Shown: piece after piece, positions 20,853 through 29,290 of the stretch
Layout of the letters: the number at the start of each line of letters is the position of its first letter
Position numbering within the stretch: position 1 is the first letter of the stretch
From: a virus
Virus record (IMG/VR): IMGVR_UViG_3300027969_000087
Span: 1-64,000 of that record
Length of the DNA stretch: 64,000 nucleotides
Direction: 5' to 3' (one strand)
The notes under the pieces: model-generated
What the model was told of the DNA's origin: nothing
What the model saw: the letters and a program-made list of their open reading frames with translations, nothing else
Databases searched by the model: none
Translations under genes and position numbers: made by a program

Positions 20853-21680
20853 TTACCCTACACCGGACTGAATCTCTGGCATATTTTCATACCAGTTATC
20901 TCCAGTGTTATCTCTCTCATCTTCCCAGAAATCCACAGCTTTCCAGTGCGGAGATGCGGCCACGTGGTCACCAGAAGCTAAAAATTCCTCAGCTTTTTGA
21001 GTGTGATGGTCAATATGCTCTGTAGCAGTCATAGGGCGAGAAATTTGCTCTCCAGACGGAGATGTAACAGTAACTCTGTGGAATGTACGACCCTTGTACC
21101 TATCTCCAGTAGGTGTTGGTCTAGCAGTAGCTTGTGGAAAGTCACCAGCTGCCATAGGACGTCGGTTTTTCCAAGGAGTTTCTTCAAGCTTTTCTTTAGA
21201 TATTCGTTGATCTTCTGGGAGAATAGTTTGTTCAGCACGTTCTTTTTCTTCATCAGTCATCTCACGAACTTTTAAAGATTCTTCAGCTTTTGCCCGCTCT
21301 ATACCTGCTTCAGTTTTAGCTCTAGAGGGTCTTTTAGCCGGCTTACCGGTTTTATCTTCGCCTGTTTCGCCCTTAGCAGCTTTTCTAGCAGCTTTTCTAG
21401 CTTCGTACTCTCTTTTACGAGCCGCCTCTTTAGTCTCAGCTTTTTTATCTGCGTAAGCTTCAACTTTTGCAGCTCTTTCGGCGGCTTTTTTATCTGCTTC
21501 TTCTTTTCTGGAGTTAAATCCAGGATTAGGGTCACGCTCTACTCTATCTGCCTGTCTTGGGAAAGAGTATCCTGGCTCTTGATAAACGGACTTAAATACT
21601 GTACTTCTTGGATCCTTTTTAGATTTTTCGTCTAGCTCCGGATTATTAAGAGGTACCCATGGAATTTCTTGTTCACTCAT
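20853..21680 (-). CDS. Highly charged Ala/Lys/Glu-rich protein
   Basis: 275 residues. Residues 55-130 are an Ala/Lys/Arg/Glu-rich helical stretch without hydrophobic breaks, probably an extended single helix or coiled coil; the C-terminal 90 residues look folded (HRVTVTSPSGEQ, then a His/Glu/Trp-rich helix). No enzyme motif is visible. Structural, scaffold-like or DNA-binding roles are possible. Confidence 0.65.
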   Translation of the reverse strand: MSEQEIPWVPLNNPELDEKSKKDPRSTVFKSVYQEPGYSFPRQADRVERDPNPGFNSRKEEADKKAAERAAKVEAYADKKAETKEAARKREYEARKAARKAAKGETGEDKTGKPAKRPSRAKTEAGIERAKAEESLKVREMTDEEKERAEQTILPEDQRISKEKLEETPWKNRRPMAAGDFPQATARPTPTGDRYKGRTFHRVTVTSPSGEQISRPMTATEHIDHHTQKAEEFLASGDHVAASPHWKAVDFWEDERDNTGDNWYENMPEIQSGVG

Positions 21681-21688
21681 TATTACAC

Positions 21689-23155
21689 TTACCTATCATC
21701 TACAGGTGAGCGCTCTGGGCGGTTTTCACGAGCTTTTGCAGCTCCAGATTCTTGCTCTATTCTATTCGCCTCTAAAATCTCTGTACGCTCTGCTTCGCTT
21801 CGTCTACGAGCTACTTCTTGTCTATGGCGATAAGGCGTGGAAGCAGACATTTCGTGCTCAGTATATAGGCTATTGTCCGGTTTTAATGCAGGCTGGTTTG
21901 TTGGAATCCAGTGATACATCTTATTGCCTTGCGCGTTGACAGTATGCTTGCCCTTAAGAGTAGTGGCAGGCACTACCTCAATCATAACTGGTTTACCATC
22001 ATGCCAAGCCATGGGACGACCAGTGTGATGAGTCATAACAGCAAGAGGATAAGCTTTACTAGATTCAATTGGGGTAGTCATTGAGGCGCCTGCTACGGTA
22101 CCTAGAGTTTCTCCCTCACCCTCGACACCCAAAAGTGCTTTTTGTGATTCAGAAATTAACCCGCTAATTTCACTACCAGCCGCTTCTCTATCTCTCTTTG
22201 CACCAGCTAAGTTAAGATTCATAGCGTCAAATTGCCGAGAAATACTAAGATCCGATACATCTAATGCTTTTGGTCTAATCCTGGTTTGATCAGGATCAAG
22301 AGGGGCGTTAGCAGATGAAGGAAAAGCATCTTCAACAGTTTGAGTTCTTAGACCTTGTGCAGCGCCCTTACCTGGTTGATGACCTTTTTCTATATACTTC
22401 TGACCACTTGCATTTTCTTTTTCTATATCTTCTCTGATAGATGCTTGGGGAGTACCTTCATCATCAAGAGTTACTTCAACTCCAGTACCCCTGTCGAATC
22501 TATTTTTACTGTACATAGTGACATCCGCTATGCCTTCTGGTGCGTAAATAGGTCTACCAGGACCTTTTGATGGTTCTGCGGGTAAGCCACGTGAACGTCT
22601 ATTACGGTTACGGCTTCCAGCTCGTTCACGCTCTTCTTTTTCAGCTTGCAACCTATTAAAGTGTGCAACTGCATCTTTTTCAGGCATAACCCGTGTAGTT
22701 TCAAGGCCACCACTTGATGGGCGGATCTCTTCAAAGTTCTCTCTAGCAAGCTCAGACTCCATAGATTCTGGAACTTCTGGAACACCATCGGTACGTGCAA
22801 GTACATTACGAGCAATAGCGGTTGCTATGCGGGATCTAAATGCTCCCGGAAATCTTTTAAAACCTTCCATACCTTCAGAAGGATGGGGGATATCAACTAG
22901 GTGTGCTGTTTTTCTAGGTGTTACACCTGCGGCAGGTGCAGCCTCACCAGCAATATTTCTTTGTAGAACTAACAGATTACCGTGCTTTGCGCAAACTGGT
23001 GTTACACCAGAACGGTCATCTAATTCACCCTCAGGATCATAACCAGGTTTTGTTACATAATGAACATGTGTGGCTTCAGCAGGACATCTGTATTTTTTAC
23101 CGTTGTGTGACTCAACCATTTGGCACTTAAACGGCGAAGGTGCTTGAGCATCCAC
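21689..23155 (-). CDS. Large hypothetical protein with N-terminal zinc-finger-like region
   Basis: 488 residues. The first 60 residues carry C-x13-C and later C..H (CQMVESHNGKKYRC, then VCAKHG), suggesting one zinc site, similar to small Cys proteins around it. The long middle is polar and partly disordered; a compact patch (MTHHTGRPMAWHDGKPVMIE) near 375 looks beta-rich, and the C-terminus is a charged helix. No known family. Confidence 0.65.
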   Translation of the reverse strand: MDAQAPSPFKCQMVESHNGKKYRCPAEATHVHYVTKPGYDPEGELDDRSGVTPVCAKHGNLLVLQRNIAGEAAPAAGVTPRKTAHLVDIPHPSEGMEGFKRFPGAFRSRIATAIARNVLARTDGVPEVPESMESELARENFEEIRPSSGGLETTRVMPEKDAVAHFNRLQAEKEERERAGSRNRNRRSRGLPAEPSKGPGRPIYAPEGIADVTMYSKNRFDRGTGVEVTLDDEGTPQASIREDIEKENASGQKYIEKGHQPGKGAAQGLRTQTVEDAFPSSANAPLDPDQTRIRPKALDVSDLSISRQFDAMNLNLAGAKRDREAAGSEISGLISESQKALLGVEGEGETLGTVAGASMTTPIESSKAYPLAVMTHHTGRPMAWHDGKPVMIEVVPATTLKGKHTVNAQGNKMYHWIPTNQPALKPDNSLYTEHEMSASTPYRHRQEVARRRSEAERTEILEANRIEQESGAAKARENRPERSPVDDR

Positions 23156-23158
23156 GTG

Positions 23159-23296
23159 CTATTCCTGTTCTGAATGTAATTTATCTAACGCTTCTTCTAA
23201 CAATGCGTATAGTTCTTCTTCTGTTCTTCTAGAATGTAATTCTTTAAGGGTCCGCTCTTTGTGAGTTAGGCCCTCATCTTCCTCATCATAGAACAT
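23159..23296 (-). CDS. Small acidic protein
   Basis: 45 residues, extremely charged (MFYDEEDEGLTHKERTLKEL then an EEE-rich helix). It fills the gap between two genes with three-base or shorter spacings, which supports its reality, although the ribosome binding site is weak. Probably a helical peptide. Confidence 0.6.
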   Translation of the reverse strand: MFYDEEDEGLTHKERTLKELHSRRTEEELYALLEEALDKLHSEQE

Positions 23297-23298
23297 TA

Positions 23299-23589
23299 TT
23301 ACTTATACCCGCCATCTTCCGCATCGTCATATGAAAGGTAGTTATCGAGCCCATCGATAATGTGCATACCATACGGCATGTATGGGCCGCTAGTACGGCT
23401 ATTAGGATGAACATATTGAGTTTCTGGCTCTGGAGCAGCACTAGTGCAGCCGCAGCTGCCTCTTTCGTTTCTCTTTACTCCACAGCCCTGGCAAGTACCA
23501 TCGCAAGAACATCCGCCCATTACATTCTTTAGTTGGCTACAATCTCTGCAGACACCCGAAGTAGTCTGACTCTTGCGTCTTCTCCACAT
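23299..23589 (-). CDS. Cys-rich protein carrying the shared SGVCRxC module
   Basis: 96 residues with two Cys-rich modules: SGVCRDCSQL...GGCSC at residues 11-29 and CQGCGVKRNERGSCGC at 33-48. The first is nearly identical to the C-terminal modules of the ART-like protein (28238-28699) and the GNAT protein (27781-28254). The C-terminal half is acidic and Tyr-rich. This may be a free-standing copy of a zinc module used elsewhere as a tag or docking domain. Confidence 0.7.
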   Translation of the reverse strand: MWRRRKSQTTSGVCRDCSQLKNVMGGCSCDGTCQGCGVKRNERGSCGCTSAAPEPETQYVHPNSRTSGPYMPYGMHIIDGLDNYLSYDDAEDGGYK

Positions 23590-23591
23590 GA

Positions 23592-23882
23592 TTACTGATC
23601 CTGAGCAGATGTACTGTAATTAGTTAGGTAAGATACTGGGGCAGCGTAAGCAGGTGCTGGACCTGACTTAGTCTCTGCGGCACCTGGAGATACCTGGTTA
23701 GATGACTCGGTGTCAATGAAACCATAGTTAAAGAAAGGGTGCAGACCTGCACGGTTTGCCTTAACTAGTTCTTCACCAAGACCTGGGGCTACATCCGTAT
23801 GCGGGCGTGCCTTACGGTACTTACCGTCAGTAGCGCCTTCATTCATCGCCTGATTAGGGGACTTGTATTGATAAACGGCCAT
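23592..23882 (-). CDS. Hypothetical protein
   Basis: 96 residues, polar, with an Ala/Pro-rich C-terminal third (SGPAPAYAAPVSYLTN). Its single-base overlap with the next gene (TAATG) supports an operon. Not recognised; a minor virion protein is possible. Confidence 0.65.
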   Translation of the reverse strand: MAVYQYKSPNQAMNEGATDGKYRKARPHTDVAPGLGEELVKANRAGLHPFFNYGFIDTESSNQVSPGAAETKSGPAPAYAAPVSYLTNYSTSAQDQ

Positions 23883-24994
23883 TATGATTTTCCTGTCATT
23901 CTGTTGTGTAGGGTATGAGCTGCGTCTACGCTTAAACCGTGATCAGTCATAAGTTCATGGATATGCTTTGCGGACTTTGCATCTACTGCACGTGTATCCA
24001 TAATATTGTGCATACTTTCAGCTGTCTTGGTATCTACATCCCAACCAACCATGGTATCCATAAGCCTAGTTTTTGCGGCTAGACCCGCAGCACTAACTCC
24101 AGCAGGGCTTGCTGCTGCAGCAGCACGACCTACGTTAACACCTTCAGAATCAGTATCAGCAGCAACGTTAGCTTCCCGACGTGCACGTGCCTGACGTTCT
24201 TGATTCAAATCAGACTTAGTATCTTTTTCACGCTTCTTGTACCACTCATGCTGTTCTTTCTGCGTGTATGGTTCTCCACTAGAGTGACGAGGGGCGGTTG
24301 GATTGTGGCCATAAGATACGTCGTGTACTTGTTCGTCTGGGTAGAAACTATCACCTACATGAATACCTTGTACTCCATCAACAGTCCCTGACTTTACACC
24401 ATGAATGTGGAAAGAGCCTAGGTGGTGTACGCCCTCACCGTATGGCTTCTTTAGGCTAACGGTTGCCTGATAGAAGGTAGGGCTTGATGGATGTTTTAGC
24501 ATCTTAGTCATATAATCTACGTGCTGTGAAGCAGATGAACTAAGACCACCAAATCTTGGTGTAAATGTAGCAGTTTTAGTTTGACGATCAATTTGTACCC
24601 CAGCGTTGCCTTCTATGTGTGCGCGAGCCGCATCTGGATCAGAAGCATGCGCAATAATGCTTTCTCTAAGATCATCTACTGGAGCACGCAAAGACTGTGG
24701 TAGTACAAGATTAGCGGTCTCGTCACTAACTCCCTTAGATGTCTCAGCTGCTAGACCTGGTACTGCTACCTTAAGAGCTGTTTGGGCATCAGGGGTTGCA
24801 GCCATTTTTCTTTCATAATTCTTTTTACGAGTACCTGTAAAGAATTTATGAGCATACTTAGCTTGCTCTTCAGGAGTATCGTAATAATGCGTATGAAGTC
24901 TTTGACCATCTTTTTCTGGTGGTCCCTCAATTAAAGGGTCGCCACATAGCTCGCACCTATTTTGCACAGCAAATTGGTCTTGATCTTGAATCAT
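23882..24994 (-). CDS. Hypothetical protein with N-terminal CxxC
   Basis: 370 residues. CELCG near residue 14 with His/Cys around suggests a small zinc site. The central region (FGGLSSSASQHVDYMTKMLKH, then GVHHLGSFHIHGVKSG) is His-rich, followed by a long Ala-rich helical stretch and a C-terminal repeat-like area with two related units (TAESMHNIMDTRAV and SAKHIHELMTDHGL). No family is assigned. Confidence 0.65.
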   Translation of the reverse strand: MIQDQDQFAVQNRCELCGDPLIEGPPEKDGQRLHTHYYDTPEEQAKYAHKFFTGTRKKNYERKMAATPDAQTALKVAVPGLAAETSKGVSDETANLVLPQSLRAPVDDLRESIIAHASDPDAARAHIEGNAGVQIDRQTKTATFTPRFGGLSSSASQHVDYMTKMLKHPSSPTFYQATVSLKKPYGEGVHHLGSFHIHGVKSGTVDGVQGIHVGDSFYPDEQVHDVSYGHNPTAPRHSSGEPYTQKEQHEWYKKREKDTKSDLNQERQARARREANVAADTDSEGVNVGRAAAAASPAGVSAAGLAAKTRLMDTMVGWDVDTKTAESMHNIMDTRAVDAKSAKHIHELMTDHGLSVDAAHTLHNRMTGKS

Positions 24995-25143
24995 GCCATT
25001 GCTCCTTTTAGTTTCTTAGTAAAAGCTTCATTTTTGCAGGTTGGACAAGTACTATTATCCACTACAAATAGTCTTTCTACAGGGTTAATTAGTTCCCCGC
25101 ACTTTTTGCATTCTGCGGAGTAATTGTACTGAGTGTCGGTCAT
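24991..25143 (-). CDS. Small zinc-ribbon protein
   Basis: 50 residues with CKKCG and CPTC pairs 24 residues apart, a classic zinc-ribbon spacing. It overlaps its neighbours by 4 bases (ATGA) on each side, strongly supporting it as a real gene in a coupled operon. Function unknown. Confidence 0.7.
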   Translation of the reverse strand: MTDTQYNYSAECKKCGELINPVERLFVVDNSTCPTCKNEAFTKKLKGAMA

Positions 25144-26012
25144 GACTGCTCATTCATACGAACACTATTGCCGCTGGCGTCGGTGGTTGATCTAAAGAGA
25201 CCTGCAGAGCGATGGGTACGTAGCTGAGGTAATTCTTGATACTCTCTATGACGAGGGTTCTTTTGATTTGCAGTTCTAGCATCCCAGTGCAAAATCAAAC
25301 GATCTTTATGATCTGCAGTGTCAGGGGTGCACTGTCCTGTAGTGCAAGCTTCATCTTGAAAATGGACGGTTCCTCCCTTAGACCAAGCCATATGCTTGTA
25401 ATCTTCAAGGGTAGATGTTGGCTTGATAACTCCTGTAGTGGCATATGCATCGCTAACATCAAATGAGGGAGGCTTTATGAGCTTAGTGTTAGTTCCATGA
25501 GTATCGCACTCTCCAGCAAACATTTGCACACCACAGTTTTCGCAAACACCTTGTTTTTCTCTGCGACGAACTTCAATTTCTCCAAGAGTCTGAAGACCTT
25601 GACGAGTCTTTCCACCCTTATCTGGAATAAAAGAATTAGGAGAACAAGAAGGGCAGGCGAGCCTAGAATCTCCACCAAAGTTATTTGTACTCTCTTGTGC
25701 AGGACCATTACACCAAGTGCACTTTCCACCAACAATTTTGCTTTGCTCTCTAGCTTTTGCAGCAGCGTTGCCTCTTTTAGCCTCTTCTTCTAATCTGTCT
25801 GTAAGAGCTTTTTCATTAGCTGATTTACACCTGGGACATACCTGTACGTAGGATGGAAGCCAATCCTTACAATCAGGACACATACGGTCTTTACCACCAG
25901 GTTTTGTAGTAAACCTTGCTGTAGGGTCAAACTTTATATCAATAGGTGGGTTTGCGTCTTTAGTTACAGGAAGCTCATTGCCCCAGTCTTCAGGCTTGGA
26001 AGTGTCCGCCAT
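25140..26012 (-). CDS. Multi-zinc-ribbon protein
   Basis: 290 residues with four CxxC-type sites: CPDC/CPRC (about 44-62), CTWC/CPSC (about 98-124), CENC with GECDTHG (about 152-170) and later C...C (EACTTGQC). The remaining sequence is polar. The third site (GVCENC...GECDTHG) vaguely recalls the SGVCRxC module of neighbours. Possibly a nucleic-acid- or protein-binding adaptor. Confidence 0.7.
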   Translation of the reverse strand: MADTSKPEDWGNELPVTKDANPPIDIKFDPTARFTTKPGGKDRMCPDCKDWLPSYVQVCPRCKSANEKALTDRLEEEAKRGNAAAKAREQSKIVGGKCTWCNGPAQESTNNFGGDSRLACPSCSPNSFIPDKGGKTRQGLQTLGEIEVRRREKQGVCENCGVQMFAGECDTHGTNTKLIKPPSFDVSDAYATTGVIKPTSTLEDYKHMAWSKGGTVHFQDEACTTGQCTPDTADHKDRLILHWDARTANQKNPRHREYQELPQLRTHRSAGLFRSTTDASGNSVRMNEQS

Positions 26013-26026
26013 AATTTAATCCTTAC

Positions 26027-26371
26027 TTACCAGGCAGCGTTGCCTGAAGAGTTTCTGCTAGTTCCTTCAAATCCTGCGGCGCCAGTTAGCTCAGTACGTG
26101 GCTCTGCATAGATTGCATCTACGTCCATAATGTCAGAAATTTGCAGTTGGCGTGTTCTATACCCGTATCTAGACCTAAATAATTGTACTTGTGGCAGGGG
26201 TGGGCGCACAATATCGGCTAGATATTCTCCCGGAACAGTGTTAGCTGCTAGTGCTTGAGAGGTTAGCTGCTGCTCTTTATCGCTAAATGGTCCCATGTAA
26301 TCGTATCGAGGGCCCTGCTTGTCATCTCTCCAAGGCTTTGTATGATCATAGACACCGTCTTGTGACTCCAT
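26027..26371 (-). CDS. Hypothetical protein
   Basis: 114 residues, polar, with aromatic residues at the start (YDHTKPWRDD, YDYMGPF). Its start overlaps the previous stop by one base. No motif seen; possibly a minor virion protein. Confidence 0.6.
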   Translation of the reverse strand: MESQDGVYDHTKPWRDDKQGPRYDYMGPFSDKEQQLTSQALAANTVPGEYLADIVRPPLPQVQLFRSRYGYRTRQLQISDIMDVDAIYAEPRTELTGAAGFEGTSRNSSGNAAW

Positions 26372-27207
26372 TATTTAATATGCTCCGTTGCTCCCGTGTA
26401 AAACTCCACGGATCGTGGAGTAAACGCTCTTGGACGTAAAATTACCGCGCTATCATTATATAGCTCCGGAGTTTCAGGGACATGTAAATAGTCATGACCC
26501 TCTTTTCTTAAGTGTATATTTACCCCAGCGAGATCAGACCCTAACAATGGGGATCCGTCGCTTTTTACTGCAAAACTACCTTTAGCTGGGTAAAGAGTTT
26601 CATAAGGTGTGCCTTTTTTAGGATCAACTACTGATCTTGAAGAGCCTATGTGAGTACCTATATGTTGTATATGGGTAAACATTTCGTATGCTCTTTTAGG
26701 GTAAATACCGTGCTTTTCAATTAAATCTCTAGGTGTTTTAGCCCCTAGTTTTTCTACAAGATCTTTGTATACATGGCCTAATGAGGGACCTGACGGATCA
26801 GAAAAAGGTACAAACATTGGTTCGCCCAGATGAGGTTTTTTCCCTAGTAATTTATCAGATATTTTTCTTACTTTTGGATCTTCAGCTAAGTTAGTAAGTT
26901 CTTCAAATTGCATAGAGACCGGGGATTTTGCCTGTAATTCGCCAGAAACTAATGCTCCAGAAGGGTAATCATCTGCGTAACTTTTAGCGTGCTTCTTACT
27001 ACCAGTTACATAAAGGCCTGGGCCATAAAGACGTGGGTACTCGTCTCCTCTACCTTGTGTTGAAAGACTTGTAGAGCTAAATCCAGTCCTAATTTTTGAA
27101 GGTTCTTGAGGACGATTTACTCTAAGTCCAGATAGTACTCTTGCGGAACCAGCGTCTGTACCATGATATGCGGTTCCCCTACCTAAAGAAAATTCTTCTA
27201 AACTCAT
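26371..27207 (-). CDS. ADP-ribosyltransferase-like protein 1
   Basis: 278 residues. RGTAYHGTDAGSA (about 10-22), GFSSTSLS (about 42-49) and GPGLYVTGSKKHAKSYA (about 62-78) fit the H-Y part of the HYE-type ADP-ribosyltransferase fold, where the His and Tyr hold NAD. A clear catalytic Glu cannot be fixed by eye. Phage ARTs such as T4 Alt and ModA modify host RNA polymerase or ribosomal proteins. A second ART-like gene lies 1 kb away. The fold is a fair guess, the target unknown. Confidence 0.55.
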   Translation of the reverse strand: MSLEEFSLGRGTAYHGTDAGSARVLSGLRVNRPQEPSKIRTGFSSTSLSTQGRGDEYPRLYGPGLYVTGSKKHAKSYADDYPSGALVSGELQAKSPVSMQFEELTNLAEDPKVRKISDKLLGKKPHLGEPMFVPFSDPSGPSLGHVYKDLVEKLGAKTPRDLIEKHGIYPKRAYEMFTHIQHIGTHIGSSRSVVDPKKGTPYETLYPAKGSFAVKSDGSPLLGSDLAGVNIHLRKEGHDYLHVPETPELYNDSAVILRPRAFTPRSVEFYTGATEHIK

Positions 27208-27212
27208 ATCAG

Positions 27213-27743
27213 CTACCAGTTCGGTCTTAGGTGAGCTAAGTTAGCTGCACGAGCGTAGTTGACATCGGCTGGGTCAGTAGCCTTGATGTTTGCTTTACCA
27301 TCATTAACAAGAGAAGGTGGTGGAGCCATCTGTAACTTTTGGGCATGGCGTGGAACCATCAAGTTGATAGACCCGTCATTGTCTACTGGCTTGACCCTTA
27401 CTTTCATTCTTTGATCTGGCTCTAAACCCTTTGGCCAGTAATATTGGCCCGGATCAATGCGCTCACCCTTGTGTACACCACGTTGGTAGGCTCGCTGGTT
27501 ACTTCTTTGCTTCAAAGAGTCCAGTACCGTGTCGGTACCATTACCCTTATCATCACGACGTGAGCGGATTGTGCCTAGGTAACCATCTGGATACTCAGCA
27601 GCAGGGGTCTTGCCGACACCCATTCGGGCAAAGTCCATCTCACTACGACCAGTTACGGGCGTGCCGCCGCCGCCGGTGGTGGTGTAGGAACCTACAAATC
27701 CATTACCGCCAAGGTATTGCCAATTTTGATGAGATGAAGGCAT
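27213..27743 (-). CDS. Hypothetical protein
   Basis: 176 residues, polar and Gly/Pro/Arg-rich, with FVGSYTTTGGGGTPV near the N-terminus. The composition is typical of small virion or disordered proteins. AAAGGAAAATGAGAGT precedes the ATG. Not recognised. Confidence 0.6.
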   Translation of the reverse strand: MPSSHQNWQYLGGNGFVGSYTTTGGGGTPVTGRSEMDFARMGVGKTPAAEYPDGYLGTIRSRRDDKGNGTDTVLDSLKQRSNQRAYQRGVHKGERIDPGQYYWPKGLEPDQRMKVRVKPVDNDGSINLMVPRHAQKLQMAPPPSLVNDGKANIKATDPADVNYARAANLAHLRPNW

Positions 27744-27780
27744 ACTCTCATTTTCCTTTACTTATTGAGAGTTGTAAGGC

Positions 27781-28254
27781 TTAACCAAACAAATGTGGTG
27801 GTCCAGTATCGTTACAGTCGCAACCACCCCTATCGGTTCTTAATTTACTACAAGTTCTACAAACTCCGGACGCTATGGGGGGCACAGGATCACGAGTACT
27901 TTTTGCCCAAGCCGTACCTTCTGGGGTCCTATTATCAGAGTGCTTTGGCAACTGTAAGGGTACTGGTGAATCTTTGCCATGCGTGGTAACAAAATCTTTT
28001 GCAGCAGACCACATTGCTGTGGCTATACCTTTTCTTCTGTAATAAGGGTGTACCTCTATATAAAGTAAGTGACCTGTTTCAGGGTGCCAGTGCATTGCCC
28101 CAACATTTTGCATCCCTCTTTCAGGGTCATGTATGTCTGGAGCTTTAGTGTATAAAGCAAAATAGTTATTTCTACCAGTGTTATTAGTATGAAGCTCTTT
28201 AGGACCACCGGTAAAGTCATGCTGTAGTGACTTTGGGTCAATCTTGTTGTCCAT
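27781..28254 (-). CDS. GNAT acetyltransferase with C-terminal Cys module
   Basis: 157 residues. IEVHPYYRRKGIATAMW (about 68-84) is GNAT motif A, with RRKGIA as the acetyl-CoA pyrophosphate loop. The last 27 residues hold SGVCRTCSKLRTDRGGCDC, the shared Cys module. The ATG at 28254 is preferred because GGAGG lies 11 bases upstream; another in-frame ATG at 28272 would add six residues. It overlaps the ART-like gene by 17 bases. The substrate is unknown; joint expression with an ART-like protein suggests host-protein modification. Confidence 0.8.
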   Translation of the reverse strand: MDNKIDPKSLQHDFTGGPKELHTNNTGRNNYFALYTKAPDIHDPERGMQNVGAMHWHPETGHLLYIEVHPYYRRKGIATAMWSAAKDFVTTHGKDSPVPLQLPKHSDNRTPEGTAWAKSTRDPVPPIASGVCRTCSKLRTDRGGCDCNDTGPPHLFG

Positions 28255-28699
28255 TACAACTACAACCTCCATCTAAGTCTCTTAAATCATTGCAGTCTCT
28301 GCATACCCCAGAATGGGTGACTTCTCTGTCAACTACAAAACCTGATGGGCTCTTGTAGTCTTTAAACTTTTTCTGACCAGGCTCATTTCCGCCAAATTCA
28401 TCAACAGTTACGTCATCTGCAACAGGTTTCACCCTGTAAACCCTAGTTTTTACCTCTGGACCTGGCGGAACTGAGTATTTGTTGTCACGATTTTTCCAAA
28501 AAGATGCGTGTTGACCATAGTTTACTGCACTAAATAGTCTGTCACTTGCGTATGCAAAATCAGGGGCATTGTAACCCTCAGGAGCATACTGTCCATCACC
28601 ATAATTAGAGTCAGCTCCGCTTTTACCTCTAGGAAGAATTACATCCCCCGGATTTAATGCGACATGGGTGCCATGCCAAAAGTGTTCAGGCCTGTTCAT
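28238..28699 (-). CDS. ADP-ribosyltransferase-like protein 2 with C-terminal Cys module
   Basis: 153 residues. FWHGTHVALNPGDVILP (about 7-23) and APDFAYASDRLFSAVNYG (about 44-61) resemble rifampin ADP-ribosyltransferase (Arr) proteins, small single-domain ARTs. The C-terminal SGVCRDCNDLRDLDGGCSC is the shared Cys module. Arr enzymes modify rifamycins; related small ARTs modify proteins or nucleic acids. The target here is unknown. Confidence 0.6.
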   Translation of the reverse strand: MNRPEHFWHGTHVALNPGDVILPRGKSGADSNYGDGQYAPEGYNAPDFAYASDRLFSAVNYGQHASFWKNRDNKYSVPPGPEVKTRVYRVKPVADDVTVDEFGGNEPGQKKFKDYKSPSGFVVDREVTHSGVCRDCNDLRDLDGGCSCNGQQD

Positions 28700-28711
28700 T
28701 AGTGCTTTACC

Positions 28712-29218
28712 CTAAACTCCCTTTATATGGGCAACATCTTCTTTAAGGCCCTGCTTAACGCTAGTCATATGGTCATGAGTAGCGTTAAGGTCATCTGCTA
28801 AAAGGGCGGCCTCAGCATCATTTAATTTAGATATATGCCCAATAGCGTTATTTTGAAGAGTAGTGGCTAACTGCTCATTATCGTTTTTCATCTTATTTTT
28901 TAACTCTAGTTTATTAGCACACTCGGGGCAAGATACTTCTTTTTCTTTTCCTGAGGAGACATCTGTTGAAGAAAGTCTTTGTATATGCTCATTTATATTA
29001 TTTCTTACTCTATCTATACGCTCATGCGCAATTTCTTTTAATCCATTTTTTGCTGCATGAGCCCCATTTTCAACTAGATCTGCTTTTTCTGTATAGTCTC
29101 TATTTATACGCCCAAATAATTTCTTATATTTATCTATCATATGCATGAGGTCGTAAGCATGGTTAGTACATGTAGCACATGGTTGTGCGTCTGCAAACTG
29201 GGAAGTTTCCGGGTTCAT
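28712..29218 (-). CDS. Coiled-coil protein with CxxC
   Basis: 168 residues: CATC near 14-17, then a long charged helix with heptad pattern, CPEC near 96-99 and a second helical half. The two CxxC pairs may close a zinc-stapled helical bundle. No clear ribosome binding site precedes the ATG, and a terminator lies 13 bases upstream, so a promoter or leaderless start nearby is expected. Not recognised. Confidence 0.65.
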   Translation of the reverse strand: MNPETSQFADAQPCATCTNHAYDLMHMIDKYKKLFGRINRDYTEKADLVENGAHAAKNGLKEIAHERIDRVRNNINEHIQRLSSTDVSSGKEKEVSCPECANKLELKNKMKNDNEQLATTLQNNAIGHISKLNDAEAALLADDLNATHDHMTSVKQGLKEDVAHIKGV

Positions 29219-29230
29219 TCATACAGCATA

Positions 29231-29271
29231 ACAAAAGAACGGGCCCGCAACTCGGTTAAGAGTCCGGGCCC
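29231..29271 (-). terminator. Intrinsic terminator downstream of phosphoesterase
   Basis: GGGCCCG (29241-29247) pairs with CGGGCCC (29265-29271), with an inner ACTC/GAGT stem. On the minus strand it is followed by GTTCTTTTGTT. It ends the replication-side transcript before the accessory island. Confidence 0.8.
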
Positions 29272-29290
29272 ATCAATTATTTATACTCTA

